From Hyphomicrobiales bacterium (GTDB lineage: Bacteria; Pseudomonadota; Alphaproteobacteria; Rhodospirillales; JACKKN01), in NCBI GenBank assembly GCA_024236415.1, contig JACKKN010000005.1, positions 1 through 64,000 on the forward strand: a stretch of 64,000 nucleotides of DNA, read 5' to 3'. Both the position numbers and the translations under genes were made by a program. Below the pieces are notes generated by a model. That model searched no databases, was not told the origin of the DNA, and saw only the letters and a list, made by a program, of their open reading frames with translations. Positions 7,263 through 19,207 of this stretch are shown here, one piece after another (within the stretch, counting starts at the first letter, position 1; each line of letters starts with the position of its first letter).

Positions 7263-9617
7263 CTACTGCTCCAGCTCCGAGATCATGCCGTTGGCCATGC
7301 GCAGGCGGTCGGCGAACAGGCGGCTGAGGTTGCGCATCAGCACCAGGACCGCGTCGGGATGGTCCGCCTCCAGCTTCGCCAGGCCCGTGGCGTCGATGGA
7401 GAAGCAGGCGGAATCGCGCACCGCCAGCACCGTGGCCGAGCGCGGGGCGCCGTCGATCAGGCCCATCTCGCCGAACAGGGTGCCCTCGGTCAGCACGCTG
7501 ACCCGGCGCCGGCGGCTGGACCCGGGAATGTTGATCAGCACGTCCATGCGCCCGGCCACCAGCAGGTAGACCCGGTCGCCGTTGTCCCCCTGGCGGAACA
7601 CGGTATCGCCGGCGGCGAAGCGGTGGCGGTGGGCGAAGTGGCCCAGCGACACGATCTGCGGCCGCGCCAGGCCGGCGAAGATGGCGCTGCTGGCGATGAT
7701 GTCGCGGAAGTCCCGGTGCCCCAGCAGGCCCTCGCGGGTCAGCAGCATGTCCTCGCAGGCGGCCAGGGCCGAGTCCGTGTCGTCGAAGAACCACCGCTCG
7801 CCCAGCAGGTCGATGACCCCGTTGGCGTCCAGGTTCAGCCACACCCAGCGCGGCGTCGCCTGGCGCCGGCGCCGCTGGTCGCCGCCGGCCGCGGGGACCG
7901 AGGACTTGGCCGGCGCCGGGGCTTGGACCTGGGCCGGCGGCGTGGCCGGCGGCCGCGCCCGGCCGGCGCGGCGCTCGGGCTCGACGCAGCTCACCAGCAG
8001 TTGGCCACCGGCGCCGGCGCACATCTGGTGCAGGGCGCGCAGGGCCTCGGACCCGGTGCTGTCGATGGAGGTCAGGTGGCGGAAGTCCAGGATCAGGTAT
8101 TCGGCGCCGCGTTCCAGCAGGCCCTTGGCCCGGGACTGGAGGCTGGCGCAGGCGCCGAAGAACAGGGCCCCCTGCACCTCGACCACGGCGATGCGGTGGC
8201 TCTGCCGCTCCAGCCACTCCACCTGCTGCGCCGGGCGCTGAACCTTGGAATGGACGCGGGCGCCGGAATAGGTGCGGCGCACCGGGTCGCGGCCCATGCC
8301 GAACAGGAACAGGGCGATGGCCAGCACGATGCCGACCCCCACCGCGGCGATCAGGTCGAGGGCCAGGGCCGTGACCACCACCGCCAGGGTGACGCTGATG
8401 TCCCCGGCCACCACCCGGGGATAGGCGACGCGGCGGGTCACCACGTCGCGGACCTTGTCCAGGGTCGGCCGGTCGACGGCCTGCAGGGCGGTGGCCACCA
8501 GCATGCCCGCCGTGGCCCACAGCGGCAGGGCGTCCACCACCGGCGCCAGGGCCGCCAGCATCAGCCAGAACACCAGCCCCGTCCCCACGTTGGCGGCGCG
8601 GGTCCGGGCGCCGGACTTGATGATCGCCGACGAGCGGCTGAGCGTGCCGGACCCGGGCAGGAATCCCAGCACGCCCATGGCCGCGTTGGCCAGGCCGTGC
8701 AGGCGCAGGTCGTGGTTGGCCCGGCTGGTGGTCCCCGTGTCCACGTCCAGGGCCGAGCTGGACAGCACCGTGTCGAAGGAGGTCAGCAGGCCGATCGACA
8801 GGCCCGTCAGCAGGGGAATGTCCAGGTGCGGGCGCAGGCCGCCCCAGCCGCCGCCCAAGCCGCCACTCACCGGGTCGCCGCCGATCCAGTCCAGGCCGGC
8901 GGTGACCAGCAGCGGCGGGCGCAGCAGGTCGGTCAGGTCCACGTGGCCCACCTGGGGCGCCGCGGCCTGGTCCAGGACGCCGACGCCGAAATGGTACAGG
9001 GCCGTGCCCACGGCCAGCCCGCCCAGGGCCGACGGCACCAGGCGCAGCCGCCCCTCCATCAGGAACACGGTCACGACCGTGGCCCCGCCCACGGCCGCGG
9101 CCCAGGGCTCGACGGCGCCGGCGCCGCCGGCCAGCAGCTCGCCGATGGAGGTGTCGGGGGCGCCCAGGACCATGGGCAGAGAATTGATGAACACCAGCAG
9201 GGCCGAGGCGTTGACGAACCCGGCCAGCACCGGCACTGGGACGAAGGAAACGACGTGGCCCAGGCGCAGCACCCCCGCCGCCACCTGGAACAGGCCGGCC
9301 ACCACCACCCCAGCAAAGGCCAGTGCCACCGCCTCGCCAGGGCCGAAGCCCCGGCCCAGCCCGGTGCCGATGCCCACCGCCAGCACCAGGGCGGTGACCG
9401 CGCGCGGGCCGGACACCAGGAACGGGTTCGAGCCCAGGGCCCCGGTGATGGCGCCGAACAGGATCGCCGTGCCGACGCTGGCGGTGATCCCGAACACCGC
9501 CCAGTCCGTACCCAGGGGCGACAGCGCGATCAGGCCATAGGCCACCGCCTGGGGCAGGGTCGCCACGGCGCCAACGAAAGCGGCTCCCAGATCGTATCGC
9601 GCCGACAGGAGTTTCAA
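7263..9617 (-). CDS. SulP anion transporter with STAS and cyclic-nucleotide-binding domains
   Basis: A 784-residue fusion. Residues 1 to about 440 form the SulP/SLC26 membrane domain (12-14 helices). About 465-560 is a STAS domain (VEVQGALFFGACASL, ILDFRHLTSIDSTG). A Pro/Ala/Arg-rich linker follows, and about 650-784 is a cNMP-binding domain with the phosphate-binding cassette FGEMGLIDGAPRSATV. The start codon is TTG, with AAGAAGG upstream. It probably moves bicarbonate, sulfate or another anion and may be gated by cAMP. It lies 198 bp downstream of ureG on the same strand, after a likely terminator. Bicarbonate is a urease product, but a functional link is only inference. Confidence 0.88.
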   Translation of the reverse strand: MKLLSARYDLGAAFVGAVATLPQAVAYGLIALSPLGTDWAVFGITASVGTAILFGAITGALGSNPFLVSGPRAVTALVLAVGIGTGLGRGFGPGEAVALAFAGVVVAGLFQVAAGVLRLGHVVSFVPVPVLAGFVNASALLVFINSLPMVLGAPDTSIGELLAGGAGAVEPWAAAVGGATVVTVFLMEGRLRLVPSALGGLAVGTALYHFGVGVLDQAAAPQVGHVDLTDLLRPPLLVTAGLDWIGGDPVSGGLGGGWGGLRPHLDIPLLTGLSIGLLTSFDTVLSSSALDVDTGTTSRANHDLRLHGLANAAMGVLGFLPGSGTLSRSSAIIKSGARTRAANVGTGLVFWLMLAALAPVVDALPLWATAGMLVATALQAVDRPTLDKVRDVVTRRVAYPRVVAGDISVTLAVVVTALALDLIAAVGVGIVLAIALFLFGMGRDPVRRTYSGARVHSKVQRPAQQVEWLERQSHRIAVVEVQGALFFGACASLQSRAKGLLERGAEYLILDFRHLTSIDSTGSEALRALHQMCAGAGGQLLVSCVEPERRAGRARPPATPPAQVQAPAPAKSSVPAAGGDQRRRRQATPRWVWLNLDANGVIDLLGERWFFDDTDSALAACEDMLLTREGLLGHRDFRDIIASSAIFAGLARPQIVSLGHFAHRHRFAAGDTVFRQGDNGDRVYLLVAGRMDVLINIPGSSRRRRVSVLTEGTLFGEMGLIDGAPRSATVLAVRDSACFSIDATGLAKLEADHPDAVLVLMRNLSRLFADRLRMANGMISELEQ

Positions 9618-9783
9618 CGGGACTTACCTTCTTGTCTTGTTCGCGGGCGGGAGGCCGGACCCAGGTTCGCGGGCGACGGAAACGGCGGCGCCCCAGGCGG
9701 CGCCGGCATGTCAGTTCGGTGGTTGATCTCCCCTGTGACCTGACAGGTTAATGAACAATTTCAGCGCGTCAAGACCGGACACC

Positions 9784-9815
9784 CCTTCGCCCGCCCCGGG
9801 TGGGGCCCGCGAAGG
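9784..9815 (-). terminator. Hairpin directly after ureG, likely end of the urt-ure unit
   Basis: The 32 bases adjoining the ureG stop codon fold into a GC-rich stem: outer arms CCTTCGC / GCGAAGG pair perfectly, and inner CCCC / GGGG pairs continue after a small internal mismatch. No T-run follows, so it may act as a weak or Rho-assisted terminator, or as an mRNA 3' stabiliser. The 198-bp gap before the SulP gene otherwise holds nothing recognisable. Confidence 0.5.
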
Positions 9816-10453
<638 letters not shown>

Positions 10454-10457
<4 letters not shown>

Positions 10458-11140
10458 GATCGGAACAACCTCGTGTACTGGGTTTCGTGACGGATGCTGC
10501 ACCAGTCGACCACCGGCGCGGCGGCGCCCAGGTCTTCCGGGTCGGCGGCCAGGGCCGCGTCGACGGCATCCAGGATGGCCGGTTCCAGGGCCGCCAGGGC
10601 GCGCTGGCCCGCGGTCTGGCCCAGGGGCACCAGGCGCACGCCGGCCGACACCAGGTTGGCGGCGAAGGCGTGCAGGAAGGCCCCCAGGGCCGGGCGCAGG
10701 GCAATCCCCTGGGCCGCCGCCGTGGCGCCCACGGCCACGGCGTAGGGGGCCGGGCGCCCGGCGGCGTCCAGGCGCGCGGCCCAGGCGTCCAGGACCGGGT
10801 GCGGCCAGGTGTCGCGCACGGCGCGCAGGAAGGCGGCGCCCTGGGCCGAGCTTTCCAGGGCCAGTTCCGAGCTGCCGCGCAGGCAATGGGCCAGCTCGCT
10901 GGCGTCGTCCAGGGCCGCGGCGTCGTCCGCCGCCTCCCAGGCGCGGCGGAACAGCGCCGCGTCCAGGCGCCCGGCGCCGAAGGTGACGATGCCCTCGACC
11001 CAGGCGCGCAGGGCCTCGCCGTCGCCCACCAGGCCCTCCTCGACCGCGTATTCCAGGCCGTGGGAATAGGTGAAGGCGCCCACCGGGAACCCCGGCGACA
11101 GCCAGGTCATCAGCCGCAGCAGGGAACGGTCAGTGAGCAT
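10454..11140 (-). CDS. ureF: Urease accessory protein UreF
   Basis: A 228-residue, mostly helical UreF protein with the family N-terminal signature LMTWLSPGFPVGAFTYSHGLE and conserved C-terminal region ending HETQYTRLF. UreF forms the UreD-UreF-UreG activation complex and acts as checkpoint for UreG GTPase activity during nickel insertion. The start MLTDRSLL overlaps the ureE end by 11 bp, and its stop overlaps the ureG start. Confidence 0.94.
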
Positions 11141-11588
11141 GGCCGTGGCCCTGGCCGCCATAGGCGCCGGGCTCGGGCGCGAACGGCGCCGACAGCAGGC
11201 GCACCTCGGCGCCCAGGCCCAGCGCCATGTCGCGCAGCACGTGGTCGACCCGCAGGCGCAGGCGCCCGTCGGCCAGGACCTGCACCGGCACGTGGCGGTT
11301 GCCCACGTGCCAGGCCACCCGGGCGGCATGGGCCACGTTGGCGCAGGACAGCTCCATGACCGGCTCGGTGGCGGCGTGCACCTCGATGGTGCCGCCGCTT
11401 TCCAGGCGCAGGCGGTCGCCGTGGTGCATCAGGACCGGCCGCGGCAGGTCCAGCAGGAACGGCACGCCGGCGTCGTCCACCAGGCGGATGCGGCGGCGGT
11501 GGCGATCCTCGAAGCTGAGGGTCACCGTGGCCGTGGGCGGCTCGGCGTTGGTTTCGACGACGGAGAGATGCTCGATGGCGCGTCGCAT
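11130..11588 (-). CDS. ureE: Urease accessory protein UreE (nickel metallochaperone)
   Basis: A 152-residue UreE. The N-terminal half is the peptide-binding domain; the central metal-binding domain includes NVAHAARVAWHVGNRHVPVQ; and a short His tail (HGHAH) closes the protein. The tail is much shorter than in Klebsiella UreE, so high nickel storage is unlikely. It hands nickel to UreG/urease. It lies 16 bp after ureC and overlaps ureF. Confidence 0.93.
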   Translation of the reverse strand: MRRAIEHLSVVETNAEPPTATVTLSFEDRHRRRIRLVDDAGVPFLLDLPRPVLMHHGDRLRLESGGTIEVHAATEPVMELSCANVAHAARVAWHVGNRHVPVQVLADGRLRLRVDHVLRDMALGLGAEVRLLSAPFAPEPGAYGGQGHGHAH

Positions 11589-11604
11589 GGGCGTCCTCCT
11601 TCAA

Positions 11605-13314
<1,710 letters not shown>

Positions 13315-13317
13315 GGC

Positions 13318-13629
13318 TCAGTCCCCCAGCGCGCCGTTGATCTTGGCATTGAAGCCGAACACCGTGCGGGTCCCGGCATAGGCCACCAGGGTCACCTCGC
13401 GGCTCTGGCCCGGCTCGAACCGCACGGCGGTGCCGGCGGGGATGTCCAGGCGCCGGCCGCGCGCGGCCTCGCGGTCGAATTCCAGGGCCTCGTTGGTCTC
13501 GAAGAAATGGTAGTGGGAGCCCACCTGCACCGGCCGGTCGCCGCCGTTGGCGACGCTCAGGGTGATGGTGTCGCGGCCCTCGTTCAGGGTCAGGGTGCCC
13601 TCGGCGGTGATGACCTCTCCGGGAATCAT
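13318..13629 (-). CDS. ureB: Urease beta subunit UreB
   Basis: A 103-residue structural subunit of usual length, with the typical start MIPGEVITAEGTLTLNEGR and the motif VGSHYHFFETN. It is not fused to UreA, unlike in Helicobacter. It forms the (alpha-beta-gamma)3 enzyme with UreA and UreC. It is separated from ureA by 14 bp and from ureC by 3 bp. Confidence 0.96.
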   Translation of the reverse strand: MIPGEVITAEGTLTLNEGRDTITLSVANGGDRPVQVGSHYHFFETNEALEFDREAARGRRLDIPAGTAVRFEPGQSREVTLVAYAGTRTVFGFNAKINGALGD

Positions 13630-13643
13630 GGCGGTGCCTCCCC

Positions 13644-13946
<303 letters not shown>

Positions 13947-13990
13947 GGTCCTTCCCTCCCTCTCAAACGTCTCGCATCACGTCCGCGTTT

Positions 13991-14881
13991 CTAGATCTGC
14001 CACAGGCGCGGCAGGCGCGCCGGGCGCCCGGCCAGGCGGTGGCGCAGGCCGGCCCAGTAGGCGGCGAAGGCCCGGCGCAGGGCCAGGGGCTCGACGGCCA
14101 GGAACCGCGCCACCAGCAGCCCGGGAAAGGCGGTGACCCCGGCCCGCACGCCGGCCGGCTGGCCCAGGATTTCGCGCGCCGCGTCCAGGTCCGCCTCGGC
14201 CCCGGGCGCGGCGTAGACGGCGGTGGCGCAGGCGCGGGCGCCGGCGAAACCGGCCGGGTGGTTCAGCGGCCCGGCCAGCCCGCCCGGCCCGTCGCCGTCC
14301 AGGTGCAGGGCGTCGGCCCAGGTCAGGCGGCCGTCGCGGCGCACCCGCCAGGCGTCGCGCACCAGGCCGCGGGTCATCTCCTCGCCGCGGGCGACGCGGC
14401 CGAACACCAAAATCTCGCCGGCCAGGGCGCGGGCGCCGGCGGCCAGGTTCAGGCCCGTCTGGCGGCGCAGGCGCGCGCCCTCGAACAGGATCGTCTCCTG
14501 GGGCAGCCATTCCAGCCAGGCGCCGTCGCCGGCGGCCAGGGCCACGTCCACCCGGGCGTCGGGCCCGGTCGAGCGGTAGACCTTCTCCGCCGCCTGGGCG
14601 GTGACCAGGGAGTCGGCGCCGGCGCCGACCTCGATGGCCAGGGACAGCTCGTCGCCGCCCACCAGCCCGCCCGAGGTGGTGACCACCACCGCGGTCGGCG
14701 GCTCGCCGGCCTCGGGCCTTGGAAACAGCAGCTTCAGGGGATCACGCACGTACAGGTGGTCGAGGCCCGTGGCGCCGTGCTTGCGGGCATAGCGCAGTTC
14801 GGCGGCGCCGCGAACCCGGATGCGATGCGGCGGGTCGGTGGGCGGCGCCGGCGCCTCAGACCGTGAGGTAGCGACGGACAT
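13991..14881 (-). CDS. ureD: Urease accessory protein UreD
   Basis: A 296-residue UreD/UreH scaffold with the conserved segments TTSGGLVGGDELSL, VTAQAAEKVYRS and WLPQETILFEGARL. It binds apo-urease and, with UreF and UreG, channels nickel to the active site. Its start lies inside urtE (26-bp overlap), so the urease genes are physically fused to the urea transporter operon. Confidence 0.93.
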   Translation of the reverse strand: MSVATSRSEAPAPPTDPPHRIRVRGAAELRYARKHGATGLDHLYVRDPLKLLFPRPEAGEPPTAVVVTTSGGLVGGDELSLAIEVGAGADSLVTAQAAEKVYRSTGPDARVDVALAAGDGAWLEWLPQETILFEGARLRRQTGLNLAAGARALAGEILVFGRVARGEEMTRGLVRDAWRVRRDGRLTWADALHLDGDGPGGLAGPLNHPAGFAGARACATAVYAAPGAEADLDAAREILGQPAGVRAGVTAFPGLLVARFLAVEPLALRRAFAAYWAGLRHRLAGRPARLPRLWQI

Positions 14882-15551
14882 CGTCTTCCACCAGGTCGTC
14901 CTTGTCGCCGGCCATGACGACCTCGCCCCGGTCCATGACGTTGATGCTGTCGGCCAACTGGTGGGCGAACTCGAAATACTGCTCGACCAGCAGGATGGCC
15001 ATGTCGCCGCGCGCCGCCAGCAGCTTGATGACCCGCTCGATGTCCTTGATGATCGACGGCTGGATGCCCTCGGTGGGCTCGTCCAGGACCAGCAGGCGCG
15101 GCCGCGTCACCAGGGCCCGGGCAATGGCCAGCTGCTGCTGCTGTCCGCCCGACAGGTCGCCGCCGCGGCGGCCCAGCATGTCCTTCAGCACCGGGAACAG
15201 GTCGAAGATCTCGTCGGGCACGTGGCGCAGGCTGCGCGGCAGGGCGGCGTAGCCCGTGTGCAGGTTCTCCTCCACCGTCAGCAGGGGGAATATCTCGCGG
15301 CCCTGGGGCACGTAGGCGATGCCGCGGGCGGCGCGGGCGTGGGGCGGCAGGGCGCCGATGTCCTCGTCCTCCCACTCGATCCGGCCGGCGGCGATGGCCT
15401 GCTGGCCCACCACCGCGCGCAGCAGGCTGGTCTTGCCGACGCCGTTGCGGCCCAGCACCGTGGTCACGCGCCCGGCCGTGGCCTCCACGCCGACCCCGCG
15501 CAGGGCCTGGCTGGCGCCATAGTACAGGTCCACGTTCTCGACGCGCAGCAT
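14856..15551 (-). CDS. urtE: Urea ABC transporter ATPase UrtE
   Basis: A 231-residue ABC ATPase with Walker A GRNGVGKTSLL, signature LSGGQQQQLAIARAL and Walker B LLVLDEPTEG. The sequence is of the LivF/UrtE type (branched-chain amino-acid transporter-like). It pairs with UrtD to power urea import through UrtBC. It lies 15 bp after urtD and overlaps ureD. Confidence 0.93.
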   Translation of the reverse strand: MLRVENVDLYYGASQALRGVGVEATAGRVTTVLGRNGVGKTSLLRAVVGQQAIAAGRIEWEDEDIGALPPHARAARGIAYVPQGREIFPLLTVEENLHTGYAALPRSLRHVPDEIFDLFPVLKDMLGRRGGDLSGGQQQQLAIARALVTRPRLLVLDEPTEGIQPSIIKDIERVIKLLAARGDMAILLVEQYFEFAHQLADSINVMDRGEVVMAGDKDDLVEDDVRRYLTV

Positions 15552-15566
15552 GGTCGTCGTCCCTCC

Positions 15567-16337
15567 TCAGCGGCCCAGGTAGACCTCGATGACGCGCTGG
15601 TCTTGCTGCACGGTCTCGAGGGACCCTTCGGCCAGGACCGATCCCTCGTGCAGGACCGTGACGCGGCAGTCAAGGGCCTTGACGAATTCCATGTCGTGCT
15701 CGACCACCACCACGGAATGGTCCTGGGCGATTTCGCGCAGCAGCCGGGCCGTCTGTTCCGTCTCGGCGTCGGTCATGCCGGCCACGGGCTCGTCCACCAG
15801 CAGCAGGTCGGGCTCCTGCATCAGCAGCATGCCGATCTCCAGCCACTGCTTCTGGCCGTGCGACAGGGAGCCGGCCAGGCGGTTGCGGAATTCGGTCAGG
15901 GCGATCACCTCCATGACCTCGTCGATGCGCCCGGCCTGTTCCCCGGACAGGCGGAAGAACAGGCTCTCCATGGCCTTGCGGTTGCCGGCAAGGGCCAGCT
16001 CCAGGTTCTCGAACACGGTCTGGGTCTCGAACACCGTGGGCTTCTGGAACTTGCGGCCGATGCCCAGGTTGGCGATGCGCGCCTCGTCCAGCCGGGTCAG
16101 GTCGACGTCGCCCTGGAAGAACACCTCGCCCTCGTCGGGCCGGGTCTTGCCGGTGACCACGTCCATCATGGTGGTCTTGCCGGCGCCGTTCGGGCCGATG
16201 ATCGCCCGCAGCTCGCCCGCCAGGACGAAGAAGCTGAGCTTGTTCAGGGCCTTGAACCCGTCGAACGAAACCGAGACGCCGTCCACGTACAGCACCGTGT
16301 CGGCGGCCTCGATGGTCCTGTTCTCGATCATCATCAT
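15567..16337 (-). CDS. urtD: Urea ABC transporter ATPase UrtD
   Basis: A 256-residue ABC ATPase with Walker A GPNGAGKTTMMD, signature LSHGQKQWLEIGMLL and Walker B LLLVDEPVAGM. The His in the signature in place of the usual second Gly is common in UrtD/LivG-type proteins. Three ATG codons in a row open the frame; the exact one used is uncertain. It is the second ATPase of the urea importer. Confidence 0.93.
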   Translation of the reverse strand: MMMIENRTIEAADTVLYVDGVSVSFDGFKALNKLSFFVLAGELRAIIGPNGAGKTTMMDVVTGKTRPDEGEVFFQGDVDLTRLDEARIANLGIGRKFQKPTVFETQTVFENLELALAGNRKAMESLFFRLSGEQAGRIDEVMEVIALTEFRNRLAGSLSHGQKQWLEIGMLLMQEPDLLLVDEPVAGMTDAETEQTARLLREIAQDHSVVVVEHDMEFVKALDCRVTVLHEGSVLAEGSLETVQQDQRVIEVYLGR

Positions 16338-16352
16338 GGTCCGCGCCCTCGC

Positions 16353-17498
16353 CTATTCCGCCGCCTGGTTGGAGGGCCGGCCGAACCGCTTGCCCAGGCC
16401 GCCCAGCCCCTTGCCGCCGCTGCCGCCGAAGGTCGGCACGGCGCCAACGATGCCCTTGGGCAGGAAGATGGTGGTGGCCACGAACAGGCCGCCCAGCATG
16501 TACAGCCACAGTTCGGGCAGGGTGCCGGTGAAGTAGGTCTTGGCATAGTTCACCAGCATCGCCCCCAGGACCGCGCCATAGAGCGTGCCGCGGCCGCCCA
16601 CGGCGACCCAGATGACCACCTCGATGCTGGCCGCCGGGGCGAACTCGCTGGGGTTGATGATGCCCACCTGGGGCACGTACAGCGCCCCGGCGATGCCGGC
16701 CAGCACCGCCGAGACGGTGAAGGTGAACAGCTTGTAGTACTCCACCCGGTAGCCCAGGAAGCGGGCCCGGCTTTCGGCGTCGCGGATGGCCAGCAGCACC
16801 CGGCCCAGGCGCGACGCTGTGATCGCCCGGCACAGCAGGTAGGCCAGCGCCACGGCCATGGCCGAGGCCGCGAACAGGGCGGCGCGCACGCCCGGCGCCT
16901 GCAGGTCGAAGCCCAGCAGGTCCTTGAAGTCGGTCAGGCCGTTGTTGCCGCCGAAGCCCATGTCGTTGCGGAAGAAGGCCAGCATCAGGGCGAAGGTCAT
17001 GGCCTGGGTGATGATCGACAGGTACACCCCGGTGACCCGCGAGCGGAAGGCGAACCAGCCGAACACGAAGGCCAGCACCCCGGGCACCGCCATCACCATC
17101 AGCATGGCGAAGGGGAACACGTCGAACCCGTGCCAGTACCAGGGCAGCTCCTTCCAGTTCAGGAACACCATGAAGTCGGGCAGCTCGGCGTTGCCGTACA
17201 CGCCGCGGTCGCCGATCTGGCGCATCAGGTGCATGCCCATGGCGTACCCGCCCAGGGCGAAGAAGGCGCCGTGGCCCAGGCTGAGGATACCGCAGTAGCC
17301 CCACACCAGGTCCAGCGCCATGGCCAGCAGGGCGAAGCACAGGTACTTGCCCACCAGGCCGACCATGTAGTCGGGCACGTGGAAGGCCGAGGACGCCGGC
17401 ACCATCAAATTCAGCGCCGGCACCCCGACGGCCAGGGCAACCATGCAGGCCAGCAGGACCTGCCCGCCGCGCTGGTTGATGAGCAGACTCGCGCGCAT
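16353..17498 (-). CDS. urtC: Urea ABC transporter permease UrtC
   Basis: A 381-residue inner-membrane permease of the LivM/UrtC type with about ten hydrophobic segments and the conserved cytoplasmic loop ASRLGRVLLAIRDAESRARF (EAA-like). The C-terminal 35 residues are Gly/Lys rich. It lies 3 bp after urtB and 15 bp before urtD. Confidence 0.93.
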   Translation of the reverse strand: MRASLLINQRGGQVLLACMVALAVGVPALNLMVPASSAFHVPDYMVGLVGKYLCFALLAMALDLVWGYCGILSLGHGAFFALGGYAMGMHLMRQIGDRGVYGNAELPDFMVFLNWKELPWYWHGFDVFPFAMLMVMAVPGVLAFVFGWFAFRSRVTGVYLSIITQAMTFALMLAFFRNDMGFGGNNGLTDFKDLLGFDLQAPGVRAALFAASAMAVALAYLLCRAITASRLGRVLLAIRDAESRARFLGYRVEYYKLFTFTVSAVLAGIAGALYVPQVGIINPSEFAPAASIEVVIWVAVGGRGTLYGAVLGAMLVNYAKTYFTGTLPELWLYMLGGLFVATTIFLPKGIVGAVPTFGGSGGKGLGGLGKRFGRPSNQAAE

Positions 17499-17501
17499 GG
17501 A

Positions 17502-19127
17502 TCAGGCCTCCACGGCGCGGCCCTTGAGGGCGAACAGCCCGCGCGGCCGCTTCTGGATGAACAGGATGATGGCGATCAGGACCAGGATCTTGGCCAGCAC
17601 GGCGCCGGCCACCGGCTCCAGGAACTTGTTGACGATGCCCAGGCTGAAGGCGCCCACCACGGTGCCCCAGATGTTGCCGACGCCGCCGAACACCACCACC
17701 ATGAAGCTGTCGATGATGTAGGCCTGGCCCAGGTTGGGGCTGACGTTGTCGATCTGGCTGAGCGCCACCCCGGCGATGCCGGCGATGCCCGAGCCCATGC
17801 CGAAGGTCAGGGCGTCCACCGCCCCGGTGCGGATGCCCATGGAATTGGCCATGGCCCGGTTCTGGGTCACGGCGCGCATCTGCAGGCCGAAGGCGGTCTT
17901 GCGCAGCACGACGACGATGCCGCCCACCACCACCAGGCTGAAGGCGATGATCCACAGGCGGTTGTAGGTCAGCAGCAGGCCGTTGGAGAACTCGACCGCG
18001 CCGCTCATCCACTCCGGCGCGCCGACGTCGCGGTTGGTCGGCCCGAACACCGAGCGCACCGCCTGCTGCAGCACCAGGCTGATGCCCCAGGTGGCCAGCA
18101 GGGTTTCCAGGGGCCGGCCGTACAGGAACCGGATCACCCCGCGCTCGATGGCGATGCCGACGGCGCCGGACACCAGGAAGGCCGCCGGCACGGCCACCAC
18201 CAGGGACAGGTCGAAGGCGCCGGGGGCGTAGGCGCGGAACGCCTCCTGCACCACGAAGGTGGTGTAGGCGCCCAGCATGACCATCTCGCCGTGGGCCATG
18301 TTGATGACCCCCATGACGCCGAAGGTGATGGCCAGCCCGACGGCGGCCAGCAGCAGCACCGAACCCAGGCTGATGCCGCGGAACACGTCGCCCACGGTCT
18401 CCCACAGGCGCAGCCGGCCCTCGACGGCCTCCAGTGTCTCCTTGGCGGCGGCGATGACCTTTTCCGTGCCCTTGCCGCCGGCCACGAATTCGTTCAGCAG
18501 GGATCGCACCTCGGGGGTGGCGCTTTCCGACAGGCGCGCCAGGGCCTCCAGCCGCGCCTCCTCCTTCTTGGCGGCGAACAGGTTGGTGGCGGCGTGGGCC
18601 AGGGCCATGCGGGCGTGCAGGGCCGGGTCCTCCTCGCGCGCCATGGCCTTTTCCAGCACCGGCATCAGTTCGGCGTCGCGGGCCTTGAGCACCGAGTCCA
18701 CGGCCTCGGCGCGCACCGACGGGTCTGGGCTCAGCAGGGTCAGCCCGCCCAGGGCGGCGCGCAGCTCGCCGCGCAGCTTGTTGTTGACCCGCACCTTGGT
18801 CAGGTCGCCCTTCTTCACTTCGCCCAGGTTGGCGCCGCCCAGGGGGGCGGTGGTGACGTAGACCCGGCCCTTGCGCTCGGCGATGACCAGCTTGTCGCCG
18901 TCCTTGAGGGTGAAGAGGCGCCCTTCCAGCAGGGCGGTCAGCACGGGGACCACCTTGGGGTCCCCGGTGGCGGCCAGCTTGTCGACCGCGTCGATCTTCT
19001 GGTTGAAGCTCTTGGCCGCCAGGCCGTCGACCAGGGCCTGGAGGTCGGCGTCCTGGGCGCCGGCGGAAGCCGGGAGCCAGAAGGCCAGGAGCGCCGCGAG
19101 AATAGTCCTAACGAAGGGGTGCATCAT
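17502..19127 (-). CDS. urtB: Urea ABC transporter permease UrtB with N-terminal periplasmic extension
   Basis: A 541-residue protein. Residues 1-25 are a signal peptide (FVRTILAALLAFWLPASAGA); about 26-235 form a soluble helical, HEAT-like extension; and 240-541 are the LivH-type permease (motif GVMGVINMAHGEMVMLG). Long UrtB proteins of this form are usual in proteobacteria. The start is one of two adjacent ATGs (19127 or 19124) behind GGAACGG. A strong hairpin separates it from urtA. Confidence 0.92.
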   Translation of the reverse strand: MMHPFVRTILAALLAFWLPASAGAQDADLQALVDGLAAKSFNQKIDAVDKLAATGDPKVVPVLTALLEGRLFTLKDGDKLVIAERKGRVYVTTAPLGGANLGEVKKGDLTKVRVNNKLRGELRAALGGLTLLSPDPSVRAEAVDSVLKARDAELMPVLEKAMAREEDPALHARMALAHAATNLFAAKKEEARLEALARLSESATPEVRSLLNEFVAGGKGTEKVIAAAKETLEAVEGRLRLWETVGDVFRGISLGSVLLLAAVGLAITFGVMGVINMAHGEMVMLGAYTTFVVQEAFRAYAPGAFDLSLVVAVPAAFLVSGAVGIAIERGVIRFLYGRPLETLLATWGISLVLQQAVRSVFGPTNRDVGAPEWMSGAVEFSNGLLLTYNRLWIIAFSLVVVGGIVVVLRKTAFGLQMRAVTQNRAMANSMGIRTGAVDALTFGMGSGIAGIAGVALSQIDNVSPNLGQAYIIDSFMVVVFGGVGNIWGTVVGAFSLGIVNKFLEPVAGAVLAKILVLIAIILFIQKRPRGLFALKGRAVEA

Positions 19128-19158
19128 CCGTTCCGGATTGATCTTGTGGGCGGGTGTC

Positions 19159-19195
19159 CCCGGACCGGCCGGGAGGCTCTTTCGGCCGGTCCGGG
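19159..19195 (-). other. Perfect 13-bp GC hairpin between urtA and urtB
   Basis: The arms at 19159-19171 and 19183-19195 (CCCGGACCGGCCG / CGGCCGGTCCGGG) are fully complementary with an 11-nt loop. It begins 12 nt after the urtA stop codon. No T-run follows. Such hairpins after binding-protein genes usually protect the upstream mRNA or cause partial termination, giving more binding protein than permease. Confidence 0.7.
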
Positions 19196-19207
19196 AACGG
19201 GGGGAGA

